NCBI GenBank assembly: GCA_003254905.1
Contig: QANU01076963.1
Location: 219,548-283,547, forward strand
DNA: 64,000 nucleotides
Direction: 5' to 3'
Source: Nissolia schottii
Lineage: Eukaryota; Streptophyta; Magnoliopsida; Fabales; Fabaceae
Part shown: in pieces, positions 46,645 through 57,751 of the stretch
Layout: each line of letters starts with the position of its first letter
How positions within the stretch are numbered: position 1 is the stretch's first letter
Translations under genes and position numbers: made by a program
Notes under the pieces: model-generated
Databases searched by the model: none
Told to the model about the DNA's origin: nothing
What the model saw: the letters and a program-made list of their open reading frames with translations, nothing else

Positions 46645-49600
46645 AGACTCAGGAGCCACTGATCACATCTGTTGCTCTATGACATATTATAGTTCTTATA
46701 GAACTCTTGATCCTCCCATACACATCTCTCTTCCTAATGGACAATCCTTAATGTCAACCATTGCTGGCACAATCATCTTCAATAACAGGCTATGTCGCAC
46801 TAATGTCCTCTACCTACCTGATTTTACATTTAATTTTATAGTCATCACAAAGTTCTGCCTTGATAATGATTGCATTCTTAGAGTTTGTTTTTACTTTTGT
46901 GCAATCCAAGATTGTCACAGCTCGGAGGAGATTAGACTTGCTAATGTGGAGAATGGTCTTTACATTTTAAAAGATCCTATTACATGTAATCTGCCTAGTG
47001 CAATTTCTCATGCTGTTAATTTTGTTTAGAATTCCATGTTTGATTTGTGGCATTTTCGCCTTGGTCATGTACTTAAAGACATATTACAAATAATGCACAA
47101 CAAATTTGAGTTTATTCCTGCTGTTATCAAGCATTTCATCTATGATGTCTGTCATTTGGCAAAGCAGAAAACATTGCCATATAACCTAAGTTCTTCTCAT
47201 TCTGTTACTGCATTTGATTTAGTGCACATTGATATATTTGCGCCACTTCCAACCCCCTCTTTGCAAGGTCACAAATACTTTCTAACAATAGTAGATGATC
47301 ATAGTAGATTTGTTTGGATCTATCTATTAAGGGCAAAATCAGAAGCTGCATCAGCCGTGAAGGCTTTTATCATAATGGTAGAATCTCAGTTTGGCAGGCT
47401 CATCAAGCAGATCAGAAGTGATAATGGGCCCGAATTCTCCCTGCATAATTTCTTCTCTGAAAAAGGCATAGTTCATCAGCTATCATGTGTTGAGACCCCC
47501 CAACAAAATGCTGTTGTGGAGAGAAAACATCAGCATCTTTTAAATGTCACTCAAGCCCTGCTATTTCAAGCCACTCTGCCTTCACCGTTTTGGTCCTTTG
47601 CAGTTCAGCATGCTGGATTCCTCATCAACAGGACCCCTTCTGCTAGTTTACAGCACCACTCTCCCTATTCAAAGTTGTACAATAAGGAACCGGATCTAAC
47701 TTTTCTAAGGGTGTTTGGCTGCTTTGCCTATGCCAATTCCTTGCATAGGAATAAAAGTAAGCTTGATCCAAGGGCTAGGAGGTGTATCTTCCTTGGCTAC
47801 AGGCCTGGTGTTAAGGGATTCATCATGTATGACATCAATAGTAGGGAAATCTTCATCAGCCGTAATGTCCATTTTTATGAGAGTTTTTTCCCACACCCTC
47901 CTGCTCAACCTGATGCTGATGTTGTCTTTCCCAACCTAACTGCTCATGATCCCTCCTATGATACTGCACCACCATCCCACCCTCAGATTCATACCAATGA
48001 ACCTGAAGCCCCTTCCCAATTCTCCATCAATGAACCTGAGGCCTCTCCCTTAGCCCCACACACACACCCCTCAGATACCTGAACCCAGAAGATCCTCCAG
48101 GACCAGATCAACCCCTCAATACCTACTAGATTACCACTGCAACCTACTACACTCCATTGTCCCTGATTATCCTACTACCCTTTATCCTCTTCAGTCTGTT
48201 TTATCTTATGACAGACTATCCTCTTCTCATAAAAGATATGCCCTTACTATCTCCATTACTTCTGAACTAAGAACATATGCCCAAGCAGTTAAGCATGCAT
48301 GCTGGAGACATGCCATGGCTGCTGAAATTGCAGCACTAGAACTGAACCATACATGGAAGTTGGTCGACCTTCCAACAGGGAAAATCCCCATAGGGTGCAA
48401 ATGGGTGTACAAGGTGAAATTAAAAGCTGATGGAAGTATAGAGAGGTATAAGGCAAGGTTGGTTGCTAAGGGCTACAACCAAACTCATGGCATAGACTAC
48501 ATGGACACTTTTAGTCCGGTTGCAAAGATGTCCACAGTCAGAATGCTCCTAGTTTTAACAGCCATCATGCAGTGGCATTTACACCAACTCGATGTCAACA
48601 ATGCTTTCTTACATGGAGGCCTTCATGTGGAGGTATATATGCAATTGCCCCAAGGTTTTCCTAGTACTAGCTCTAACAAAGCCTGCTTGCTACAAAAATC
48701 CTTGTATGGCTTAAAGCAAGCCAGTCGGCAATGATTTTCGAAACTATCCACTGCTCTTATCTCTTATGGTTATGTTCAATCAAATTCTGACCATTCCTTG
48801 TTCATCAAGTCAACTACCTCCTCATTCACTGCACTAGTGGTTTATGTTGATGATATCTTACTTGCAAGCAATAGCTTATCTGCCATACAAGAAATGAAGG
48901 CATTTCTGGACAAGGCATTCAGGATAAAGGACCTTGGTGAGGCTAAATATTTCCTCGGGTTAGAAATTGGTCGCAATTCCTCAGGCATCTCCCTTTGCCA
49001 AAGAAAGTACGCATTGGAAATCCTCTAGGATGCCTCTCTCACTGGATGCAAACCTGTCACAACGCCCATGGACAATGCTCAACGTTTGTCTAGAGAAACA
49101 GGGGAGCCACTCTCAGATGTTGCAGCTTATAGAAGGCTCATAAGACGGCTGATCTATCTCACCACAACCAGACCTGACATCTCCTTTGCTGCAAATCAGC
49201 TAGCCCAATTCATGGCAGCTCCCACAACCACACTAAATCAGGCTGCTATATGCATTCTACACTACATCAAAGCAGCTCCAGTTCTTGGCCTCTTTTTTCC
49301 CTATGATTCATCTCTTCAAATTCAGGTCTACATCGATGCAGACTGGGCTGGATGCCCTGATATACGTCGCTCCACATCAGGGTTCTGTGTTTTTCTTGGT
49401 AAATCACTCATCAGCTAGAAATCTAAGAAGCAACAAGTTGTCTCTCGATCCTCTTGTGAAGCTGAGTACCGAGCCTTAGCAGTGGCGTCCTGTGAGATTC
49501 AATGGATTTCATTCCTATTAACTGAATTGGGTCTGCCACCAACGGCTCCCGCTTCAGTGTATTATGACAATCAGTCGGCTCTCTAGCTTGCTCACAACCC

Positions 49601-49822
49601 TACCTTTCACGAACGAACAAAGCATATCGAAATTGATTGCCACTTTGTTCGCGAGAAGCTTCAATCCAGGTTACACCATTTGCTCCCCATAGCTTCACAC
49701 TTACAGCTAGCTGATGTCTTCACAAAGCCCCTTGGGCCACTGCCATTCCAAAACATTGTGTTCAATCTTGGCCTTTGCAACATTTTTGTAGGAGCTTCGG
49801 CAGGCCATGATTATGGGGGGGG
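46645..49822 (+). pseudogene. Copia pol region, broken
   Basis: Protease DSGATDHICC (about 46650); GAG-pre-integrase FDLWHFRLGH (47036); integrase core with HIDIFAP, IRSDNGPEFS and NAVVERKHQHLL as the DDE residues; reverse transcriptase (48315-49030) with ALVVYVDDILLAS; RNase H with YIDADWAGCPDIRRSTSGFC and SRSSCEAEYRAL; end DVFTKPLGPLPF. The integrase zinc motif has lost its first Cys (YDVCHLAKQ). Stops: 47027, 48732 (TGA), 49026, 49416 and 49584, plus a frameshift in a CA-rich run near 48060. At 48732, 49416 and 49584 the family has Trp, Trp and Gln. Confidence 0.88.
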
Positions 49823-50015
49823 TATCAACAACAGGATAGCTGTTATGGTAGTTAGAAGAGTTAGTGAGTTAGTTACTCCTTGTCTAAGTTAGTTACAATT
49901 GCTTGCAGTGCAAGCTTCCCTAATGTATCCATATATATATATATATATATCAGATTGCTATGCAAACTGCAATACAGAGAATTCATTTTTCTCCATCCTT
50001 TCTTTCATTCTAACA

Positions 50016-51076
50016 GTGTCGCTGATCATCCTTCACAGTACACACAACCCCCACCTACTTTTCCTGTCTCCACTTCACCACTACTTCCTTCTCCTTCCCC
50101 TTATTTTCTTTCAAATAATTACGTTATTCATATAAATTAAAAAATATATATTTTACATTATTACGTATTTATTTTTTTATGTTGAGTGCATATTCATTTC
50201 AATCCTTAAAATTAATAAATTAGCGATTTATCTCTAAAATTATATAAAAAAATTTACTTTTTAGTGATTTGAGTTGATTTCTATTAACATCATCCCATTA
50301 ATTTCTTAATATTAGAGATTAACGTGAAGCACACATACAAAGTTGAAGAATCAAAATTAACATTCAATCTTTTGTGTTTTAATAAACAAAGAAATTAGAT
50401 AAAGAGAATAACATCCCACATTTTTGTTTATGACTTTGGAATTATATTTTTTGTTTATTTTTTAATAAATATGTTTAAATTACATGCATTGAAAATGTAA
50501 AAAAATAAAATAAAAAATTAACTAGCATTCAACTTCTTACGTGTATGTGTATGACTTTTGAAATAATGAATGTAGAGTTGAGCATGCTTGTTAATGTGTT
50601 GATATTTGTTAAATCATAAGGAGAAAAAAAAAAAAAGAAAATATACTATCAATATACGAAAAATAAACTCAAATTGTAATTACAGGGTTTCGTGGTTTTT
50701 TATTATAACGAATTGCTCATATAATTATAAATTAAAAGTGATAGCCAAATAAAGTTTTTTTTTTTTTCAATAGCAATTTTAGCATCCGAAATTTTACTGA
50801 TAAATTTTACCTATTGTCACACTCCATTTCCATGCAAGAAAACCACTCTGGACACACTAATCATAACCTTTGTCTTTTGGTCGTGACAACTTTTTGTTAC
50901 ATGCTTTTGGCCCGTGGCATTAATCATTACCTATACGTACTATTTTAGTTAGTTACGTATTTCCAAGCTTTTCCGTTTTTGGTCAACATTTCCAATCTTT
51001 CCTTTTTTGGCGAACCGTTTCCTTTTATGTCATGGTTGCATATCGAAGCTTTGAACGCGGGCAGTGAAATGAATAC
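50016..51076. other. Intergenic, AT-rich
   Basis: No supportable gene. Poly-A and poly-T stretches (about 50625 and 50755). Confidence 0.5.
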
Positions 51077-51120
51077 TGGGCCAATATTTATGGGCCAAAT
51101 TGAGCCCAATAAATTGGGCC
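51077..51120 (+). promoter_or_regulatory. Four site II (TGGGCY) elements upstream of CSA
   Basis: TGGGCC at 51077-51082, 51091-51096 and 51115-51120, and the complement of TGGGCT at 51103-51108, about 300-340 bp upstream of the ATG. A (GAA)n purine tract (about 51276-51315) lies between. Position supports a proximal promoter; function is inferred. Confidence 0.5.
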
Positions 51121-51417
51121 TTTGGACATATCATACAGCTCTCTTCGGTACAGTGACGGAGTCCATTTGACTTTCTTGCACACAAATAAAATAAAAAAAA
51201 TCGAAAAGATTTTGTTCCGGATTCTGGAAGAGGAACGCGCACGCAGGGGCCAGGAAGTGGAAAAGTGAATAGCCAGCGGAAGAGGAGGAGGAAGAAGAAG
51301 AAGAAGAAGAAGCAGAAGCAGATATCGCAAGAGAGAGAGGTAGGTAGGTTAGGGTTTGTGCGAGAGGAGAGGAGTGAGTGAGTGAGGAGAGTGGATGCGT
51401 TCAAAGATGCTACGAGT

Positions 51418-54128
51418 ATGGATAGGTGGAAGCAGATCAGAGACAGAGAAGCTGGAAACTTGCGCCCATATCGTTTCGCCAATCGGATCAAGTCACAACG
51501 CGTTTCGGAGCTCCAATTGTCCAATCACAAAGACATCGTTTCTCCTCACAAAGGCGCCATCAACTCCCTTCAGGTCCTTTACTCTTCTCTCGTTCAATTC
51601 AAAGCCCTAATTCTATTTTGCATCCATGGCGCACTTGAGTTTGACCGTGAAATCAGGTTGATTTGACAGAAGGAAGATATTTGCTATCTGCTGCGTCGGA
51701 TGCATCGGTGGCCGTCTACGACATTCAACGCCCCACCGATTACGAAGGGGGCGGTCTCATATCGAAGCACAGGTGCTTGTTCGTTGTTGACAAGAACCAC
51801 GAGCTTGCTCACAAGTATGCTGTTTCCTCTGCTATCTGGTACCCCGTTGACACTGGCTTGTTCATCACTGGCTCCTTTGATCACCACATCAATGTTTGGG
51901 ACACTAATACCACTCAGGTCATTCTCTTTATCCACTACTTAATACTCATATTCTTCTTTTTATCTCTCTCTCTCTCTCTATATAATATATGTATGGTTTT
52001 TGGAGATAGAATATTGATTTTATTTTTATGTATTTATTGTAGTGCAGGTGGTAGTGAATTTCAAAATGCCTGGAAAGGTGTACAGGACTGCCATGTCCAC
52101 GTTAGCCACATCTCACATGCTCGTCGCTGCTGGAACTGAGGATGTCCAAGTTCGCCTCTGTGATATTGCTTCAGGGGCGTTTGCTCACACCTTATCCGGC
52201 CACCGAGGTATATTTCAATACTTTAGACCTGTTCATTATTCCTTTTCAGTCAGAAATTTATGTCATGGGTGGGGGTTAGCTAGTTTAGTGGATTCTGTGT
52301 TTAATGCTCAAGCATAATATAAATTTGTGTAATATATTGCACTTCCGAGGCCTGGCTGTGTAGCTAAGTCAATAAATCATGCATTTTCTCTATCTTCCCA
52401 ATTTAATCTGACATGTGTATACGTTTTTCTTTTACAAGCCCCACTATCTGTTTGCTTCTTATGGCAAATATTAGCATGTATTGCCCGCCTAATTATTTCA
52501 CCCCTAATTTCATGAATGCATACATTCCCCTCTAAGAAGTTTAATTTTTCTTAAAATATACATGGTGCATCCATATAAAATACATGAAAGTAAGTGTGAT
52601 TTTTCATATTACATTATATATATTATTCAACTAAAAAATGGTACTGCATGAAATGTTTCCTGTGATAGCAGATGGAGTAATGACTGTTGAATGGTCTACT
52701 TCAAGTGAATGGGTCTTGATTACTGGGGGATGTGATGGTGCAATACGCTTCTGGGACATCAGGCGTGCTGGCTGTTTCCAAATTTTAGATCAATCTCGGA
52801 CTCAGCTTGGAAGACGGCCATCTATACTTAAACACTCCTTGATAAATAAGGTTTTTATTTTAATTTAGCTTATTTCATATCTGCAAATAGCAAGTCCCAA
52901 TAATGGTTATTACAAGTCATGACTATTTTGATCATATAGATGAAATTGGGCCTAGTGTCATTTTGTGACTTTTAATGCTTTTATAATCCCGAAGACATGT
53001 TTCTAACAGGATTCAACCTCTAAGTCTTCCTCGGCCGGTCAAAGTCCAAGTACAAAATTTCACGTTGCACAGAAAAAACTTGCTAATGGGAATGGCAGCA
53101 GACAAGTGCCAATTGGTAGAGTTAAGCAGAGATTACATCCAGGGATGCTGTCTACCCAAGATCGTGCTACAGCTCATTATGGTGCTGTGACTGGGTTAAA
53201 AGTAACAGAGGATGGCATGTATCTACTAAGTGCAGGTTTTTTTATTAGTTACTTTATTTCCATAATTATAAGAAGTGTCAATGCATTGCAATAATGATTT
53301 TATATGAACCATATATTCTTATTGGGTTGCAACACAGGGTCTGATTCAAGATTGAGGCTGTGGGATGTTGAATCTGGCTGCGACACACTTGTGAACTTCG
53401 AAACAGTCCACCTGCAAACAAGCAAACCTATTCAATTAGCCACCTCTCAAGACTCAACCCATGTTTTTGTTCCATGCATGAGAACTGTGAAAGTACATTA
53501 TTCCTTCAGTTTGTCACATAATATATAAATTAGATTAAAAAATACAATGAGGAATACTGATCTCTCGTGTCGATTATTCAGGCATTTAACATGTGGTCTG
53601 GGAGCAAGTCCGCTACATTTCGCGGCCACTATGAATCTGTGAACTGTTGCTGGTTTAATCAACAAGATCAGGTATGTTGATGAGGACGTGGTTCAGTTTC
53701 TTTCCCCACTCCTTCCTAATCTCTGAATACTGGAGTCAGTGTCCTTTGGCCAAGAATTGAATGGTCCCTAAGAGGAAAATATTTAGTAATGTAGTAACTC
53801 TTCTCTGTTAATGATGGTCATCTATTGAGTTGCACTTTGTGTGAATTGTAGTACTTTTATCCTAGAACCCGAGCTGTATGTACTTTCTAACGCTATTTTT
53901 GGTTGTCACAGGAATTATACACCGGTAGCAATGATAGGCAAATTCTCGTCTGGTCACCTCCTAGATTAATTTCTGATGAAGTGGTACACTCTTTTTGAAC
54001 CAATCTTGTTGGGATTACCTTTCATATATATGCCAGGTGAGAGCTTCCAGTATGTCATTGTGTAACCACCTTGTGATGAACTGCAGGAAGAAGGACTTGC
54101 TGAGGATAAGGATAACTGGAGTAGCTGA
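51418..54128 (+). CDS. CSA: WD40 protein CSA / ERCC8 (transcription-coupled repair)
   Basis: Nine coding exons: 51418-51573, 51657-51917, 52048-52207, 52672-52850, 53010-53235, 53338-53492, 53582-53671, 53912-53983 and 54087-54128; 446 aa, all phases agree. CSA is the substrate receptor of a CUL4-DDB1 ubiquitin ligase that acts when RNA polymerase II stalls at DNA damage; the Arabidopsis homologue is CSA-1 (UV-B tolerance). WD-repeat signatures: YLLSAASDASVAVYD, LFITGSFDHHINVWDT, LVAAGTEDVQVRLCD, LITGGCDGAIRFWDIRRAGC, MYLLSAGSDSRLRLWDVESG and ELYTGSNDRQILVWSPP. A Ser/Gln-rich loop (exon 5 start) interrupts the propeller, as I recall for plant homologues. It ends in the acidic tail AEDKDNWSS. 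The start MDRWKQIRDREAG matches the family; upstream ATGs are out of frame. Confidence 0.94.
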
Positions 54129-55903
54129 GTTTTAACTCCATCTTTTTGCTGTTGGTCTTCTTCTGCCGCTTGTCGTTTGTGGGATTTGTTAATGAAGTCT
54201 TGTTCTGGTTCTGGAGCATATATGGGAATCGCTGCATTACAAAACTGCAAAACTGTATACTAGTATAGTAGTAGCACGTTGCCATTGCATAGATTTTCTG
54301 TTTATTTTAATCTTCTTTCAAATTGAGTCGGCGTAAATGTTGAATTGTTTCCTCTATCAGGTCAGTTACAGCAGCATAAACGTTTCTTTTGTAATGCTTT
54401 GCCGAAAACAAGAAGTATATATGTGCGGACTCGACGACATTGGTGTTAGTATTAACCCCTTTTTTTTCAATAACGGTATGCATTTAAGGAAAAATATCCA
54501 ACTTCTCAATTTTTTATAAAATAGATTAAATTATACTCTACGTAAAAATAAAAAGTAATTTAGATGTAGTTTATATTTATTACCACGATAATAAAAACAA
54601 TTTGGAGGTTTAATTAAATCTTTATTTCACATTTTTAAGAGAGTTTAATTGTTTGACATATAAAGTTTTTTATACTTTGATTTAATTAAATCACTTTAAG
54701 TTCATGATTTTTTAAGTTGTAAGTGAGGGTCAATTATTTTTATTTATATAGATAATATTTGATTGAATCACAGTGTAAAAAAAGTTAATAGTAATTAAAC
54801 TCTTTTAAAATTAATACTCTCTTAATATTTTTAAGAAGGTCTATTATTACATTTATGTGTTTTTTTTTATTATTTTACTTTGATGTGTACATAGTTACAC
54901 TTATTTTGGTTTAGTGGTGAGAAATTTGGATTATGTATATATAGAGAGATTTTACATTTAAATTTCATTAAAAAGTTGCACTTATTCAATTAAATTTTAT
55001 TTATTTTATTTAAATGTTTTTCTTTTAAGGTACTATGATTGGCGTAGTTGTGAAAGATTTGATAATTTGTACGAGGTCATAATTGTTAATAAAAGAATTA
55101 GTTTATTAATAGAGTTTAACTTTTTATCAACTAAAGTGTTTTGGTGTTGTCTATTAATGAAAGATTGATAGTGTAAATTTAGATGTAGTTCAAAAGTCAT
55201 GCAAATAAAAAAATATAATTAGATGACAGAATTACACGGTCAATGAATAAAAATTAAACTTTTATTCTCTTAATTTTTAATTTCTTTTGTGAAAATTAAG
55301 TATTTTATAAATTTATAAATTTACTACTTTAAGATAAATTTAAATTTAAATTTATACCAAATCAAATCATTTTTAATTTCAAATGAATCTGTATCTACAT
55401 AAGTAACAAATTCCATGAGATTCGAGTGTTCTAATTTCGAAATCACACGACAACTTCTGATTTGAAAGAATTTAGTATGAGATTGAATTTTAAGCTTAAG
55501 CTTATAGAAACATTATATCAATCCTTTTTTTTATTTTTTATTTTTACAAATCCTATAACATAATTAGGGTGAATATAAAAGAATAATAAAATCAAATTAG
55601 TTCTTATATGAGTAGATTTCAAATATAACGATTAATTTCTAAAACAATCAAATAATTTGGAATGTAGCCAAATGGGGATATGGATTCTATTTTGAGTTTA
55701 GTGCAAAGTCAAATAGGGGTCAGTGGAGTGGAATGTCAAAATCCAGTTAAATCGCCACACAAGTTCGTCGCGCTTTCTGTAGTAGTAACGTTTCTTATTC
55801 CACCAAACAGAATCGTTCTGTTTCTTTTTTTGAGGAACGAACTCACTCTTCTTCCTCTCTGTTCTGGTTTTCACTGCACCAGTTTTGAAATTCGAAAACC
55901 AAA
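54129..55903. other. 3' flank and intergenic, AT-rich
   Basis: A 3' UTR reaches about 54310. From 54480 to 55640 the DNA is very AT-rich with no frame. The last 250 bases are the leader and promoter of the next gene. Confidence 0.5.
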
Positions 55904-57751
55904 ATGGCACCTGGCTCGCCCCCTGAGATCGATTGCTCGCCGGAGCATTGCCCCGAAGCGGTGGTGGAGTGGTACGAGTGCTCCGATGCCAAAGGCGAAA
56001 GGTACAGAGCCGCCCAGAGACGCGGCGTGCACATGAAGGCAAAGCGGCACCTCCTCTCCCTCGGCTGGAAGCTCTGGTACATCGACAAGAAGACCCGCTG
56101 GGAACTCCGTTACAGCCACCCCATCACCGGCAAGGCCTACATCTCTCTGAGAACCGCCTGCGAGTCCTGCATCAACGACGGCGGCTGCAACAACATCAAT
56201 GCCCCTTCCTCCTTTCACCAAGCACAAGAACTGCCCCCAATTGTTGAGGAGGTTCCAGAGCCGCCTCTTTCTCCTGTCAAAGAAGAAGATGAGAAACCGA
56301 ACGTGAGGTTGAAGCTACCAAGAAAATTTCAGGAGGCCAAGGGGAAAGGGAAGCAAAGAATGTGCAAGAAAAGGAAAGCGGATTTCTCAGATGATGATGA
56401 TGATGATGAAGAGTACACTCCGGTTGGTAAGGTCTCTGCTTCGCGGCCGAGCAGAAGAGCGAGGAGGCACGCCGACGAACCTTCTCCTTCCTCTGTCCCG
56501 AAGAGGAATTCGAGACAGAAGACGGTTCTGTCTCTGCTGATAGACAGCAATGTGGTGAGCCTGCAAGCCAGAGTGCACTGCCGGGGCTCCAGCAATGTGG
56601 TGAAGAACGGGCGGCTGCTGCGCTCCGGCGTGTCCTACGACTGCTGCGGCGAGACGTTCACGCTCTCTCGGTTCGAGGCTCACGCCGGCTGCACCAAGCA
56701 CAGGCCAGCCGCCAGCATCTTGCTGGAAGACGGCAGATCGCTCTTGGATTGCCAGAAGGAAGCAGCTGCCGGCGACGGTTTCCGCGAGGACCAAAACGAC
56801 ATAATCTGTTCCTCTTGCCTCCACGAGGGGGTGCTAGTGCTTTGTGACCGGTGTCCGTCGGCGTTCCACGCCGGCTGTCTCGGCCTCACGGCGATTCCTG
56901 AAGGTGATTGGTTCTGCCCCCAATGCTGCTGCAAGATATGCAACAATCCAAGATGCAGGGACGATTGTGAAGAAGATCACGTGGACAACACTGTTATGGC
57001 TTGTGATCAGTGTGAAATCAAGTACCACTTCGGTTGTCTAAGGTCAAGATCATTCACTAAGCTGAAATCTCACCCGAACGAGATTTGGTTCTGCAATGGT
57101 TCTTGTGAGAACATATATTTCACCCTGCAGATGATGGTTGGAAAACCGATTCCTGTTGGTGGTGAAGATCACAATGGCCTAACTTGGACACTGTGGAAGA
57201 GTGTGAAAAGTAAGTTGAATGTTGGATGCAGTTGCATGAACCACAGCCTTGTAGCCCTGTGGAGTCAAATTGAAAGCAAGTTGAATGTGGCTCTTGATGT
57301 GATGCACGAGTGCTTTGAACCAATCACTAATGTTGTGTCTGGGAGAGACATGGTTGCTGATGTTATATTCAGCAGGGGTTCGAGGCTTAACCGGTTGAAC
57401 TTCCGAGGGTTCTACACTGTGATCTTGGAGAAAGATGAGGAGGTTGTCTCTGTTGCAAGCACAAGGGTGTTCGGCCGCAAGGTGGCCGAGGTGTCGCTTG
57501 TGGCCACCAGGATTCAGTTCAGGAGGCTTGGGATGTGCCGGATTCTGATGGATCAACTTGAGAAGCAGTTGATTCGGTTGGGAGTGGAGAGGATTGTGCT
57601 GCCTGCTGCTGAGGATTTGATACAAACTTGGACAAAGTCATTTGGATTTGAGAAGATGACTGATTCAGATAAGTCTCAATACTTGGATTATAATTTTCTA
57701 GAGTTCGAAGATTCTACCTTGTGCCACAAGTCATTGAAGGAACATGCCTAA
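55904..57751 (+). CDS. PHD-finger / GNAT acetyltransferase protein, IDM1-like
   Basis: A single 615-aa frame without introns. Domain order: an N-terminal conserved region (EWYECSDAKGERYRAAQRRG, WKLWYIDKKTRWELRYSHP, to about 95); a basic linker with an acidic DDDDDDEE run (about 165-172); a Tify/JAS-like block (about 216-285, VVKNGRLLRSGVSYDCC); a PHD finger (about 305-345, CSSCLHEGVLVLCDRCPSAF, EGDWFCPQC); a second Cys/His cluster to about 405; and a C-terminal GNAT fold with the acetyl-CoA loop FRRLGMCRILMDQLEKQL (about 545-562). Arabidopsis IDM1/ROS4 has this layout and acetylates histone H3 to promote DNA demethylation. The same activity here is inference; many relatives are untested. GC content is higher than in the neighbours. 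No damage is seen. Confidence 0.9.
   Translation: MAPGSPPEIDCSPEHCPEAVVEWYECSDAKGERYRAAQRRGVHMKAKRHLLSLGWKLWYIDKKTRWELRYSHPITGKAYISLRTACESCINDGGCNNINAPSSFHQAQELPPIVEEVPEPPLSPVKEEDEKPNVRLKLPRKFQEAKGKGKQRMCKKRKADFSDDDDDDEEYTPVGKVSASRPSRRARRHADEPSPSSVPKRNSRQKTVLSLLIDSNVVSLQARVHCRGSSNVVKNGRLLRSGVSYDCCGETFTLSRFEAHAGCTKHRPAASILLEDGRSLLDCQKEAAAGDGFREDQNDIICSSCLHEGVLVLCDRCPSAFHAGCLGLTAIPEGDWFCPQCCCKICNNPRCRDDCEEDHVDNTVMACDQCEIKYHFGCLRSRSFTKLKSHPNEIWFCNGSCENIYFTLQMMVGKPIPVGGEDHNGLTWTLWKSVKSKLNVGCSCMNHSLVALWSQIESKLNVALDVMHECFEPITNVVSGRDMVADVIFSRGSRLNRLNFRGFYTVILEKDEEVVSVASTRVFGRKVAEVSLVATRIQFRRLGMCRILMDQLEKQLIRLGVERIVLPAAEDLIQTWTKSFGFEKMTDSDKSQYLDYNFLEFEDSTLCHKSLKEHA

Larger units (their letters stand above)
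43525..50015 (+). mobile_element. Ty1-copia retrotransposon with both LTRs, inactive and interrupted
   Basis: Whole element including the nested insertion at 44871-46644. The LTRs share TAGCTGTTATGGTAGTTAG... and end TTCATTCTAACA: 5' LTR about 43525-43693, 3' LTR 49823-50015. The primer site TGGTATCATTG follows the 5' LTR, and a G-run polypurine tract (about 49814-49822) precedes the 3' LTR. The start of the 5' LTR (the TATCAACAACAGG part) is missing or diverged, and I find no target duplication, so the left edge is damaged. The AT microsatellite inside the LTR is longer in the 3' copy (about 49930-49950). Confidence 0.88.

Noticed and set aside
43769-49822. Copia element considered as possibly active
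   Set aside because: Seven stops, a frameshift, a nested LTR, a lost integrase Cys and a damaged 5' LTR edge rule this out.
51030-51524. 164-aa minus-strand frame over the CSA promoter and exon 1
   Set aside because: Mostly a translation of the GAA repeat (poly-Phe/Leu); no domain, and it overlaps the true exon.
55871-56227. Minus-strand and frame-shifted open frames across the IDM1-like gene
   Set aside because: The locus is GC-richer, so shadows stay open by chance; only the 615-aa frame has recognisable domains.
57190-57300. Possible small internal duplication (KSKLNV-type phrase twice) in the IDM1-like protein
   Set aside because: Only six residues match well, and the second copy aligns with normal family sequence; chance similarity is as likely.
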